Assembly (NCBI RefSeq): GCF_023243045.1
Contig: NZ_JALKFX010000011.1
Coordinates: 1-64,000, forward strand
Direction: 5' to 3'
DNA length: 64,000 nt
DNA from: Frankia sp. AgB32
Lineage (GTDB): Bacteria; Actinomycetota; Actinomycetes; Frankiales; Frankiaceae
Below, piece by piece: positions 45,695-53,470 of the stretch (positions are counted from its first letter, which is position 1; each line of letters begins with the position of its first letter). The position numbers were made by a program, and so were the translations under genes. Below the pieces are notes generated by a model. The model worked only from the letters and a program-made list of their open reading frames with translations, had not been told where the DNA came from and did not search any database.

Positions 45695-46912
45695 GTGCGC
45701 TGTGTGCTCGTCACGGGTAAGGGCGGCGCCGGTACCACGACGGTGGCAGCGGCGTCCGCGGTGCTCGCCGCCCAGCGAGGGCACCGCACCCTGCTGCTGT
45801 CCGTCGACCCGGCTGCCGGCCTCGCCGGCGTGCTCGACCATCCCCTCGGGCCTGATCCGACGGAACTCGAGCCCGGCCTCGTCGCGCAGCAGATCGACCT
45901 GCGCCGCGTCGTCGCCGCCCGCTGGCCGGCAGTGCGCGCCGTGCTGGCCGATGCCTGGCCGGCGATCGACGTCGACCCGGTCGAACTGGAGGAACTGGCC
46001 TTCCTGCCAGGCGCCATCGAGACGCTGATGCTGCTGGAGCTGCGGGACCGGCTGACCAGCGGCGAGCACGACATCGTGATCGTCGACGGTGGGCCGGTCG
46101 CCGGCCTGCTGCGGCTGCTGGCCTTCCCTGAGACGCTGTCCTGGTACTGCCGCCGACTGCTGCCGCCGGACGGCGCGTTCGCCCGCTGGCTGCGGCCCGG
46201 CTTCGGCTGGGCCGCGGCGCTCGGCGGCCGCTGGGGCAGCCTGGCCGCGCCCGCGTACGACACCGTTTCCCGGGTCCACCGGGCCGCCATCGATCTGCGG
46301 GCGATCCTCACCGACCACGCGTCGACCAGTATTCGGCTGGTCCTCACGCCGGAGAGCGGCTCGCTGAGCGCGGCCCGGGGCAGCCTCACCGCGCTCGCGC
46401 TGCACGGCTACACCCTCGACAGCGTCGTCGTGAACCGCATCCTCTCCCCGGTCGGCGGGGACGCCTGGCGGGCCGGGTGGGCCGCGGCGCACCGGGAGAT
46501 GCTCGCCGACATCAGCGGTGCCTTCGCGCCGACGCCGGTGCTCCCGGTGGGTTACCGCCCCGGCGAGCCGGTCGGCCTGGAGGAGCTCGCGGCCTTCGGC
46601 GCGGCCGCCTACGGCGAGCTTGACCCGGCCGGCGTGCTCGGCGCGCCGCTGGCGACCACCGCCGGCGAGCAGCCCCGGGTCGAGCGCACGGACGAGGGCT
46701 TCGCGCTGTCGTTCGGGCTGCCGTTCGTCGACGGTGCGGCCGTCGATCTCGCCCGGCTGGGCGACGATCTCGTGGTGACGGTCGGCGCGTTCCGCCGCGC
46801 GGTTCCGCTGCCGGCCGCGCTGCGCCGCTGCGAGGTGAGTACCGCCCGGCTGCGCGGCGATCAACTGATCATCTCGTTCGTCCCCGACCCGGACCTGTGG
46901 GTCCGAGCATGA
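45695..46912 (+). CDS. ArsA-like P-loop ATPase
   Basis: The 405-residue protein begins MRCVLVTGKGGAGTTTVAAA, the deviant Walker A of the ArsA/Get3/MinD class, with LSVDPAAGLAGVLDHPL as switch region and IVIVDGGPV as Walker B. The C-terminal part has an HSP20-like beta domain seen in actinobacterial homologues (Rv2184c). It is probably a cytoplasmic ATPase for protein or ligand targeting, not arsenite export, as no ArsB partner or metal Cys are seen. GTG 45695. Its end overlaps the next gene (ATGA). Confidence 0.83.
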   Translation: MRCVLVTGKGGAGTTTVAAASAVLAAQRGHRTLLLSVDPAAGLAGVLDHPLGPDPTELEPGLVAQQIDLRRVVAARWPAVRAVLADAWPAIDVDPVELEELAFLPGAIETLMLLELRDRLTSGEHDIVIVDGGPVAGLLRLLAFPETLSWYCRRLLPPDGAFARWLRPGFGWAAALGGRWGSLAAPAYDTVSRVHRAAIDLRAILTDHASTSIRLVLTPESGSLSAARGSLTALALHGYTLDSVVVNRILSPVGGDAWRAGWAAAHREMLADISGAFAPTPVLPVGYRPGEPVGLEELAAFGAAAYGELDPAGVLGAPLATTAGEQPRVERTDEGFALSFGLPFVDGAAVDLARLGDDLVVTVGAFRRAVPLPAALRRCEVSTARLRGDQLIISFVPDPDLWVRA

Positions 46913-47532
46913 CCTCCACGGCCGACGGTACCGCCGCCGGGGACGGCCAGGGCCGGCCGCCGGCGCCCGGCCCGCTCGCGGTCGAGGCCGCCCTGCTGGC
47001 CGACGCGCTGCGCGGTCTCGGGGGTCGCCCGGCGCCGGGCAGGCGGGTCTGGGAGACGCTCGCGGGCGTCGCCGCCGCCGCGACGGCCGCCGGTGCCAGC
47101 GCGTCGCCGGCCCCGTCGGCGCGGTCCGGCAAACCGTCCGCCGCCTCGGCGGAGCCGGCGCGCCGCGCCGGCTCGCCCGGCGAGGACGGCTCGCCCGGCG
47201 ATCCGGCGCAGGCCTGTTCGTGCCACGACCGGCCGTGCACGGCGTGCCCGGTATGCCGGTTGGTCGCGGCGTTCGCCGACGAGCGGGCCGAGGTCGCCAG
47301 ACATCTGACGGCGGCCGGTGGGTCGCTTGCCGCGGCATTGCGCGTCCTCGTGGACGCGGTCGCCGGTGCCGTCGCCGATGCCGGCGTCGGATCAGCCGAC
47401 CGACCTCCGCCGACGGCCTCCCCACCGGGCGCGGGCCGGGAGGCCCGTCAGGGCCCCCGGTCGGGGGAGCCCACCGGCCCTCGCACCGCCACAGCGCCCA
47501 GACCACGCGTCCAGAGGATCGATATCACATGA
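46909..47532 (+). CDS. Cys-rich hypothetical protein between ArsA-like and glucokinase genes
   Basis: This 207-residue, mostly low-complexity Ala/Pro/Gly protein has one compact Cys-rich motif near residue 105 (CSCHDRPCTACPVCRLVAAF), spacing C-x-C-x4-C-x2-C-x2-C, suited to zinc or an Fe-S cluster. A helical segment follows (ERAEVARHLTAAGGSLAAAL). The gene overlaps both neighbours by four bases (ATGA), so it is translated with the ArsA-like ATPase and glucokinase. No function is known; conservation of the short motif would show whether it is a real metal site. Confidence 0.7.
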   Translation: MTSTADGTAAGDGQGRPPAPGPLAVEAALLADALRGLGGRPAPGRRVWETLAGVAAAATAAGASASPAPSARSGKPSAASAEPARRAGSPGEDGSPGDPAQACSCHDRPCTACPVCRLVAAFADERAEVARHLTAAGGSLAAALRVLVDAVAGAVADAGVGSADRPPPTASPPGAGREARQGPRSGEPTGPRTATAPRPRVQRIDIT

Positions 47533-48623
47533 GTATCAGCACTTCCGGCTCCTCGGGTCTGACCGAGCCCCACGCCGGCGGTACCGCCCCGACCTCGGCC
47601 CGTCCCGCGGGCTCGGACGCCCCGACCAGCCCCCTGCCGCCCACCACCATCGCCGCGCCCGTCGAGGACGACCGCCGCACCGCCGGCCTGACGATCGGCG
47701 TCGACGTCGGTGGCACGAAGGTCGCCGCCGGCGTCGTCGACGGCGCCGGCACCGTCCTCGCGACCGTCCGCAGACCGACGCCCGGGCACTCCGCCGCCGA
47801 GGTCGCCGACACGATCGCCGCCGTCGTCGCCGAGCTCGGTGCCGGCCACGAGGTGCGGGCGGTCGGCATCGGAGCGGCCGGCTGGATCGACGCGGACCGG
47901 TCCCGGGTGGTGTTCGCGCCGAACCTGGCCTGGCGGGACGAGCCGCTGCGCGACGAGGTCGCCAGCCGGGTCGGCCTACCCGTCGTCGTCGAGAACGACG
48001 CCAACGCGATGGCCTGGGCGGAGTACCGCTTCGGCGCCGGTCGCGGTCGGCGTGACCTCGTCTGCCTCACCGTGGGCACCGGCATCGGCGGCGGCATCGT
48101 GCTGGGCGGTGAGCTGTACCGCGGCGCGTTCGGCATCGGTGCCGAGATGGGGCACATGCGGATGGTGCCCGACGGCCACGTGTGTGGCTGTGGCAACAAC
48201 GGCTGCTGGGAGCAGTACGCCAGCGGTCGGGCCCTGGTCCGGATCGCGCGGCACATCGCCGCCAGCGACCCGGCCGCCGCCGCGGCGATGCTGGAGGCCT
48301 GCGGCGGCGACGTCGACGCGCTGACCGGCCCGGACGTCACCGAGGCCGCGCGCAAGGGCGACCCGGCCGCGGTCCGCTGCCTCGGCGAGGTCGGCCACTG
48401 GCTCGGTGACGGCATGGCCAGCCTTGTCGCCCTGCTCGACCCGGACCGTTTCGTGATCGGCGGCGGGGTCTCCGACGCGGGCGAGCTCCTGCTGGGCCCG
48501 GCTCGCGAGCGGCTGTTGGAGGTCATGCCCGGCCGTGGCCACCGGCCCGAGGCGGAAGTGGTGATCGCCGAGCTGGGCGCCCAGGCCGGCCTTGTCGGCG
48601 CCGCCGACCTGGCCCGCATCTAG
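47529..48623 (+). CDS. glkA: ROK family glucokinase
   Basis: The 364-residue ROK kinase phosphorylates glucose with ATP at the entry to glycolysis, and is often the carbon-repression kinase in actinobacteria. After a 45-residue Thr/Pro-rich tail come GVDVGGTKVAAGVVD (ATP site), VVENDANAMAWAEY (catalytic Asp), GTGIGGGIVLGGELYRGAFG, GAEMGHMRM and the ROK zinc motif CGCGNNGCWEQYASG. The ATG overlaps the Cys-rich gene. Homologues in Streptomyces (GlkA) lie in the same setting. Confidence 0.92.
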   Translation: MSISTSGSSGLTEPHAGGTAPTSARPAGSDAPTSPLPPTTIAAPVEDDRRTAGLTIGVDVGGTKVAAGVVDGAGTVLATVRRPTPGHSAAEVADTIAAVVAELGAGHEVRAVGIGAAGWIDADRSRVVFAPNLAWRDEPLRDEVASRVGLPVVVENDANAMAWAEYRFGAGRGRRDLVCLTVGTGIGGGIVLGGELYRGAFGIGAEMGHMRMVPDGHVCGCGNNGCWEQYASGRALVRIARHIAASDPAAAAAMLEACGGDVDALTGPDVTEAARKGDPAAVRCLGEVGHWLGDGMASLVALLDPDRFVIGGGVSDAGELLLGPARERLLEVMPGRGHRPEAEVVIAELGAQAGLVGAADLARI

Positions 48624-49021
48624 GCACGCCGTCCCCCGGACGCGCGCGGATGCGCGGACGACCGCCCGGCGGTGGGATGACCGTGCGTGGTCGACGTGGA
48701 CCTAGGCGATCAGGCGAGGTTGTCCTCGTGGTCGTTCTGTACGGGTTCCGTACGGGCAAAACGGACAGGAGACCGTACAGAGGAACCACGGTGGCCCCGC
48801 TGGTGCACGGAAACCGGACGAGACGGACAGGCGTCTGTTGCGCTCGGTGACCGCGCTTCCCGGGAAGGGGCGCGGGCGACGTACCGGCTAACCGGGCCGG
48901 CCCGCCGTCGGGTTGGCCCACCGTCAGGGTCGGCCCACCGTCAGGGTCGGCCCACCGTCAGGGTCGGCCCACCGTCAGGGCCGGTCCGCTGCCAGGCCGT
49001 GGCTGAGCCGCGGCCGTGGGC
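48624..49021. other. Intergenic region with tandem repeats
   Basis: This 398-base gap between convergent genes contains an 8-bp stem (CTGTACGG 48737-48744 with CCGTACAG 48773-48780) and the 17-base tandem array listed next. Several short open frames cross it on the plus strand but look like chance frames with no protein similarity. Confidence 0.5.
48911..48978. repeat. Four tandem 17-base repeats
   Basis: The unit GGTCGGCCCACCGTCAG is repeated four times without spacers (48911-48927, 48928-48944, 48945-48961, 48962-48978). The first unit differs by one base (GGTTGG). It lies directly before the 3' end of the convergent LOR/SDH gene. It is a variable-number-type repeat with no known role. Confidence 0.9.
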
Positions 49022-50278
49022 TCAGCCGCCGGGGCCAGGTCGGGCGGGCCGGTAGTCCGCGACGAGCTCGGCCGCGAGCTCCTCCAGGAACAGGCCGGTG
49101 TCGGCGACGACGCCGACGGCGTGTGCGCTGGTCCGCTCGGTGAGCGCGTGCACCGTCGCCGGGTTGACGTCGACGCAGGCCACCGGGATCGACGCCGGCA
49201 GAATGTTCCCGGTCGCCACCGAGTGCTGCGCGGACGCGATCATGATGGCGTACCCGACTCCGCGCAGCGCGGCGCGCATCGCCCGCTGGCCCGCGACGAC
49301 GTCGGTGTGCACGTCGGGCAGCGGCCCGTCGTCGCGCACCGAGCCGACGAGCACGAACGTCTTGTTCGCCTTGACCATCGCGTGCAGGATGCCCTCGGTC
49401 AGCACGCCGGACTCCACGGCGCCGCGGATCGAACCCTCCCGGCGGATCGCGTTGATGGCGCGGATGTGCTGCTCGCTGCCGCGCTGCACCCGCCCGCTGC
49501 GCAGCGGCCCGACGCCGAGCGGCGAGCCGTAGAGAGCGGCCTCGACGTCGAGAGTGGCCAGCGCGTTGCCGGTGAACAGCACGTCGACGTAGCCGGCCTC
49601 GACCAGGGCGACGAGCGCCGGGGTGGCGCCGGTGCTGACGACGGCCTGGCCGGCCACCCACAGCACCTGCACGCCCTCCGCCTTCGCCTCCCGGATCTGG
49701 CGCGCGATCGCCCGCACCAGTACCGCCTGCGGCTGGGCGGAACTCGGTAGTGGAGCGCCGAGCGCCTTGAACTCCGCGTAGATCCGGCTGGAGTGGTCGG
49801 TAACCGGCAGGACGACCTTCACCCCGTCGATCCCGCAGACGATCATGTCGCCGGCGCGGACGTCGGTCACCGGGACCGTGCGCACCCGGCCGTGGGAGAC
49901 GACCAGGCCGCAGTCCATCTCGGGGTGTTCCACCGGGACCCACTGGCCGTCCAGGTGGACGACGGTCTCCAGGTTGGTGGTCGAGTAGAAGTCCGGCGGG
50001 AAGACGCCGTCGCGGTCGGCGGGCTCGACCTGGGCGGTGCCACCGTCCAGCTTGTTGACTCCGTGCACCTGGATGCGCATGAGGATGCGCATGAGCCGCC
50101 GCGGCGTCTCGGCGCCGACGGTGATGACAGCGTGGGATTCGTCGTCGTGGGAACGGCCCAGATCGATATGATCGACGCGGTAGTCTCCGCCGTAGTCCAG
50201 CACGTCGTCCAGCACTCTGGCCAGGACACCTGTGTCCATGAGGTGTCCGTGCACCTCGACCTTCTCGTGGTAGCGCAC
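49022..50278 (-). CDS. TIGR00300 LOR/SDH bifunctional-enzyme-like protein, candidate ornithine cyclodeaminase
   Basis: The 418-residue protein matches the conserved-region family TIGR00300 (LOR/SDH), first seen in archaea and plants, whose archaeal members include ornithine cyclodeaminases converting ornithine to proline. It has EVHGHLMDTGVLARVLDDVL, HAVITVGAETPRRL, FYSTTNLETVVHLDG, MDCGLVVSHG, the central DVLFTGNALATLDVEAALYG (Rossmann-like NAD segment) and HAVGVVADTGLFLEELA. GTG 50278 (AAGGG upstream) places the start where archaeal proteins begin; the frame is open to 50470. No arginine dihydrolase domain is fused, unlike cyanobacterial AgrE/ArgZ. Confidence 0.75.
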   Translation of the reverse strand: MRYHEKVEVHGHLMDTGVLARVLDDVLDYGGDYRVDHIDLGRSHDDESHAVITVGAETPRRLMRILMRIQVHGVNKLDGGTAQVEPADRDGVFPPDFYSTTNLETVVHLDGQWVPVEHPEMDCGLVVSHGRVRTVPVTDVRAGDMIVCGIDGVKVVLPVTDHSSRIYAEFKALGAPLPSSAQPQAVLVRAIARQIREAKAEGVQVLWVAGQAVVSTGATPALVALVEAGYVDVLFTGNALATLDVEAALYGSPLGVGPLRSGRVQRGSEQHIRAINAIRREGSIRGAVESGVLTEGILHAMVKANKTFVLVGSVRDDGPLPDVHTDVVAGQRAMRAALRGVGYAIMIASAQHSVATGNILPASIPVACVDVNPATVHALTERTSAHAVGVVADTGLFLEELAAELVADYRPARPGPGG

Positions 50279-50488
50279 GCCCAACGCCCTTCCCCTCGGT
50301 GTCGGTACGCCGGCTCCTGCCACGCCGACGTTGTCCTCGAAGGGCCGACACGGTGCCGCGTCGGTCCCGTACTGCCAGGTCACGTGTCCGCCGGCGGTGG
50401 GTGGCCGGCGCCGCGGTCCGGCGCAGGGCCACTCCGGCCGGTGCGCCGCAGGATCATCGCGGCGGGTCACCAGCCCCGGCGGGTGCGG

Positions 50489-51376
50489 TCAGATCACCGC
50501 GCCGTCGTCAGGCCCCTCGGAGTCGGTGGGCGGCCGGTCACCCATGCGGGCGACGAGGGTGCCGACACCACCGAGGATGAGCAGCACGCCCGTGACGTCC
50601 TGTGAACGTGACTGGTTGAGCCCGATCAGGCTCGGCACGACGAGGAAGACCATCCCGAGCGCGAGCGAGCCGAGCGCCCAGCGGGTCACCGGGCGCATCC
50701 GCGGCAGCGGGGGCGGCGGCGGGGGGACGTAGTGATCGTCGTCGCCCGGGTCTTCCTGTCCCGAGGCGGCGCCCAGGTCGATGACGACAACGCCGTCGGG
50801 GTCGTCACGGCGGTAGCCGAGCGGCCCGACCGGGGGCAGCGCCCGTTCGTCGAGTTCGGCGTTGCCCTGGTCGCCCTCGGCCGGCGCGCCGGGCTCGGCC
50901 GCGGGACCCGGATCGATCGGGGGCCGCAGGATGATGACCGTGGGGCGCCGGGGATTGTCGACGTCCTCCGCCGCCGGCCAGTGCCGCGACTCCGGTTCGT
51001 CGTCGAAGCGGGCGACGAGTTCGAGGAAGGCCGCGTCGTCGTCGTCCTGCGAGCGCGGGGCGGGGCGCGTGGCCGGGTCCCTGCCCGCGATCTGCGTGGG
51101 CTGGGTGGGCTGGTCTCCGGGGTCACCGACGGGGGCCTCGAGACCGCCGGCACCCGCGGCGGCGGCCGGTCGATCGCCCGCGGCCGGTGGTGGTGCCGCG
51201 GCCGGTGGTGGTGCCGCCGCTGGCGGCGCGCCAGCCGGGTCCGTCGCTGGGTCGGGCTGGTCGCTCGATCCGGCGTGCTGCGCGCCGGCCGGCTCGGCGC
51301 GGCCGCCCGGGTCCGGGCAGCCGCTGGCCGGTGGTGTCGGCTCACCCGGGCCCGACGCTGGCGGTCGCTCAGCCAT
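50489..51376 (-). CDS. Pro/Ala-rich C-terminally membrane-anchored protein, conserved in actinobacteria
   Basis: The product has 295 residues. Residues 1-200 are low-complexity (Ala, Pro, Asp) with AAFLELVARFDDEPESRHWP and TVIILRPP islands. Near residue 230 is DDHYVPPPPPPLPRMRPVTR, followed by two hydrophobic helices (WALGSLALGMVFLVVPSLIG; VTGVLLILGGVGTLVARM). This poly-Pro motif before a membrane hairpin is a hallmark of a conserved actinobacterial family of unknown function. The start overlaps the 3' end of the esterase gene; GTG 51379 or ATG 51376 are equivalent choices. Confidence 0.72.
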   Translation of the reverse strand: MAERPPASGPGEPTPPASGCPDPGGRAEPAGAQHAGSSDQPDPATDPAGAPPAAAPPPAAAPPPAAGDRPAAAAGAGGLEAPVGDPGDQPTQPTQIAGRDPATRPAPRSQDDDDAAFLELVARFDDEPESRHWPAAEDVDNPRRPTVIILRPPIDPGPAAEPGAPAEGDQGNAELDERALPPVGPLGYRRDDPDGVVVIDLGAASGQEDPGDDDHYVPPPPPPLPRMRPVTRWALGSLALGMVFLVVPSLIGLNQSRSQDVTGVLLILGGVGTLVARMGDRPPTDSEGPDDGAVI

Positions 51377-52166
51377 CACTGACCAGCCTGTCGGACACGA
51401 GCGCGCCAGCGGTGTGCTGGCGGACGAAGTCGAGGCTGTCCGCGAAGATCGTTTCTTTGTCGTTGTCGAGGGTGGCCACGTGATAGCTGTTCATCAGCAG
51501 CCGTTCCTCGATGGGTGACCGCACCCCGGCCAGCAGCAGCGCCCCCGAGCCAGGTTCGACCACGTGGTCGACGACGCTGCGGAACGCCAGCACGGGGGAG
51601 ACGATCCGGCCGAGATCGGCCCTGGTGACAGCCCACAGCTGGCGCAGGGACGCGAACGGGCGCAGCGGCACCCGGCTATAGCCGACCTCGGGTACGCCGG
51701 CCGCCTTCACATCGCCCGCGACGCCAGGGAGGGCCGGAACGAACTTCGCGAGCAGGGGCGCGAGCGGCGCGGTCCGCCGCTCGGTGGCCAGGCTGGCATT
51801 GACGGTGACCAGGCCGGCGACGTCGGCGCCGTGCTCCTCGGCCAACCGCAGCGTCAGGGTCCCGCCCATCGACAGGCCCATCACGAACACCTGCTCGCAC
51901 TCGTCGCGCAGACGCAGGAACTCGCCGCGCGCCGTGGTGTACCAGTCCTGCCAGGTGGTGGGCACCATGTCCTGCCAGCGGGTGCCGTGCCCGGGCAGCA
52001 GTGGACAGGCTACGGTGAGTCCGGCGGCCGCGAGGGCATCACCCCAGGGCCGCATGCTCCCCGGCGAGCCGGTGAAGCCGTGGACCAGCAGGACCCCGAC
52101 CGCGCCGCCGGCATACGAGAACGGCTCCGCACCTGGCAGTAGCGCCGTACCGGTGGAACCCGCCAT
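51369..52166 (-). CDS. Alpha/beta hydrolase, carboxylesterase/monoacylglycerol-lipase type
   Basis: The 265-residue alpha/beta-hydrolase has VLLVHGFTGSPGSMRPWGDA (oxyanion hole), the nucleophile elbow VFVMGLSMGGTL, the acidic residue region FRSVVDHVVEPGSG and the catalytic His in LLMNSYHVATLDND. It resembles the Est30/carboxylesterase EstD family. ATG 52166 follows AAGGGCGG. It overlaps the start of the downstream membrane-protein gene, so they form a small operon. Substrates are short to medium acyl esters by family. Confidence 0.87.
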   Translation of the reverse strand: MAGSTGTALLPGAEPFSYAGGAVGVLLVHGFTGSPGSMRPWGDALAAAGLTVACPLLPGHGTRWQDMVPTTWQDWYTTARGEFLRLRDECEQVFVMGLSMGGTLTLRLAEEHGADVAGLVTVNASLATERRTAPLAPLLAKFVPALPGVAGDVKAAGVPEVGYSRVPLRPFASLRQLWAVTRADLGRIVSPVLAFRSVVDHVVEPGSGALLLAGVRSPIEERLLMNSYHVATLDNDKETIFADSLDFVRQHTAGALVSDRLVSDG

Positions 52167-52663
52167 CGTTGTCCGCCCTTCGCTGCCCCGTGCCTGCCCG
52201 CGTGCCACGTCGCGGGCCAGGCGCGGAAGGAAAACGCCGGTAAACGCATGCTCGCACGGTCTGGGAGCCAAGGCCACGGTCGTCCGCGTCTCATCGATGC
52301 GTCGAGAGGCCGGCCGAGGCAGGGGCGCTCTCCGCTGAGATGATATGGGTCCCACTCCTCCCGCGCTGCCGATCGGCCGGACCCGGTCCACATGGTGGTG
52401 TTCCGGTGGACGTGATGATGAGCCGCTCCCTACGCTCATGGTGACCCTCGGACCATCCCCGGCAACTGCGATACCACGCCTGGCGCGGCCTGCCGGACGC
52501 GCCGTGGGCGCAGGATTCCTTCCTCGCCGCGGCGCGGTGCCCCGCGCGCGGTGGGATGCTGGGGTCTGGTGTGATCGGCGCCGGCGGGTGCAGGCGGGCG
52601 GCCGGCCCCGGGCGCCCCGAGGGAAGTCGTCTCACAACGGTGTGACGCAGGTGGGAGCGGTTC
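52167..52663. other. Divergent intergenic region esterase / plsC
   Basis: This 497-base region lies between divergent genes and must hold promoters for both. I see no repeat, palindrome or open frame that I can support. A TGATAT near 52337 could be a -10 element, but no convincing -35 accompanies it. Confidence 0.4.
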
Positions 52664-53437
52664 TTGTTCTACTGGGTGCTCAAGGCGGTGCTGACCCCGA
52701 TGCTGCGGGTGGTGTGGCGCCCGTGGGTCGAGGGTGCCGAGCACATCCCCCTCGACGGCCCGGCGATCCTCGCCGGCAACCATCTCTCCTTCCTGGACAG
52801 CTTCTTCCTGCCACTGGTCATCCCGCGGCGGGTGACGTTCCTGGCCAAGAGCGACTACTTCACCCAGGGCGGCGTGAAGGGCTGGTTCAAGCGGGTCTTC
52901 TTCAGCGGGGCCGGCCAGATCCCGATCGATCGCAGCGGCGGCAAGGCGAGCGAGGGCGCCCTGGGCTCGGGCGTGCGGGTGCTGCGCCAGGGCCGGCTGC
53001 TCGGGATCTACCCGGAGGGCACCCGGTCCCCGGACGGCCGCCTCTACCGGGGCAAGATCGGCGTTGCCCGGATGGCGCTGGAGGCCGGCGCGCCGGTGAT
53101 CCCGGTCGCGATGATCGGTACCTTCGAGGTGCAGCCGCCGGGCAAGGTGGTCCCGAAGATCCGCCGGATCGGGATGCGGGTGGGCAAGCCGCTGGACTTC
53201 TCCCGCTACGCGGACATGGCTGACGACCGCGTCGTGCTGCGGTCCATCACCGACCAGATCATGTACGAGCTGATGGCACTTTCCGGCCAGGAGTACGTCG
53301 ACATGTACGCCAAGCGCGCCAAGGAGGACCTGGCCGCCGCCCGCGCGTCGCTGCCGTCGGGCGCCGCCGCGGGCGGTCCGGTCGATCCCGCGCAGACCAG
53401 GCCGCCCGCGAACGACGATCACGTCGAGGCGGTCTGA
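52664..53437 (+). CDS. plsC: 1-acyl-sn-glycerol-3-phosphate acyltransferase
   Basis: The 257-residue membrane-associated acyltransferase has the NHLSFLDSFF (NHx4D) catalytic motif, the FFSGAGQIPIDRSGG segment and YPEGTRSPDGRLYRGK, the standard acyl-acceptor motifs. It converts lysophosphatidate to phosphatidate in phospholipid synthesis. TTG 52664 is chosen because GGGAG sits upstream and the MFYWVLK N-terminus matches relatives. M. tuberculosis Rv2182c lies at the equivalent place. A Pro/Ala tail ends the protein. Confidence 0.9.
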   Translation: MFYWVLKAVLTPMLRVVWRPWVEGAEHIPLDGPAILAGNHLSFLDSFFLPLVIPRRVTFLAKSDYFTQGGVKGWFKRVFFSGAGQIPIDRSGGKASEGALGSGVRVLRQGRLLGIYPEGTRSPDGRLYRGKIGVARMALEAGAPVIPVAMIGTFEVQPPGKVVPKIRRIGMRVGKPLDFSRYADMADDRVVLRSITDQIMYELMALSGQEYVDMYAKRAKEDLAAARASLPSGAAAGGPVDPAQTRPPANDDHVEAV

Positions 53438-53470
53438 CCCGCTGTCCGGCGGCACGGCAGGATTACCGCT

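Noticed and set aside
45695-46912. Arsenite-export ATPase ArsA
   Set aside because: The P-loop belongs to the ArsA class, but there is no duplicated ATPase half, no arsenic-binding Cys and no arsB/arsR neighbour.
48911-48978. Possible CRISPR array
   Set aside because: The 17-base units are contiguous with no spacers and no cas genes are nearby; it is a simple tandem repeat.
48650-49055. Short plus-strand open frames over the tandem repeats
   Set aside because: Repetitive, Arg-rich, with no domain or ribosome binding site, and inconsistent codon bias.
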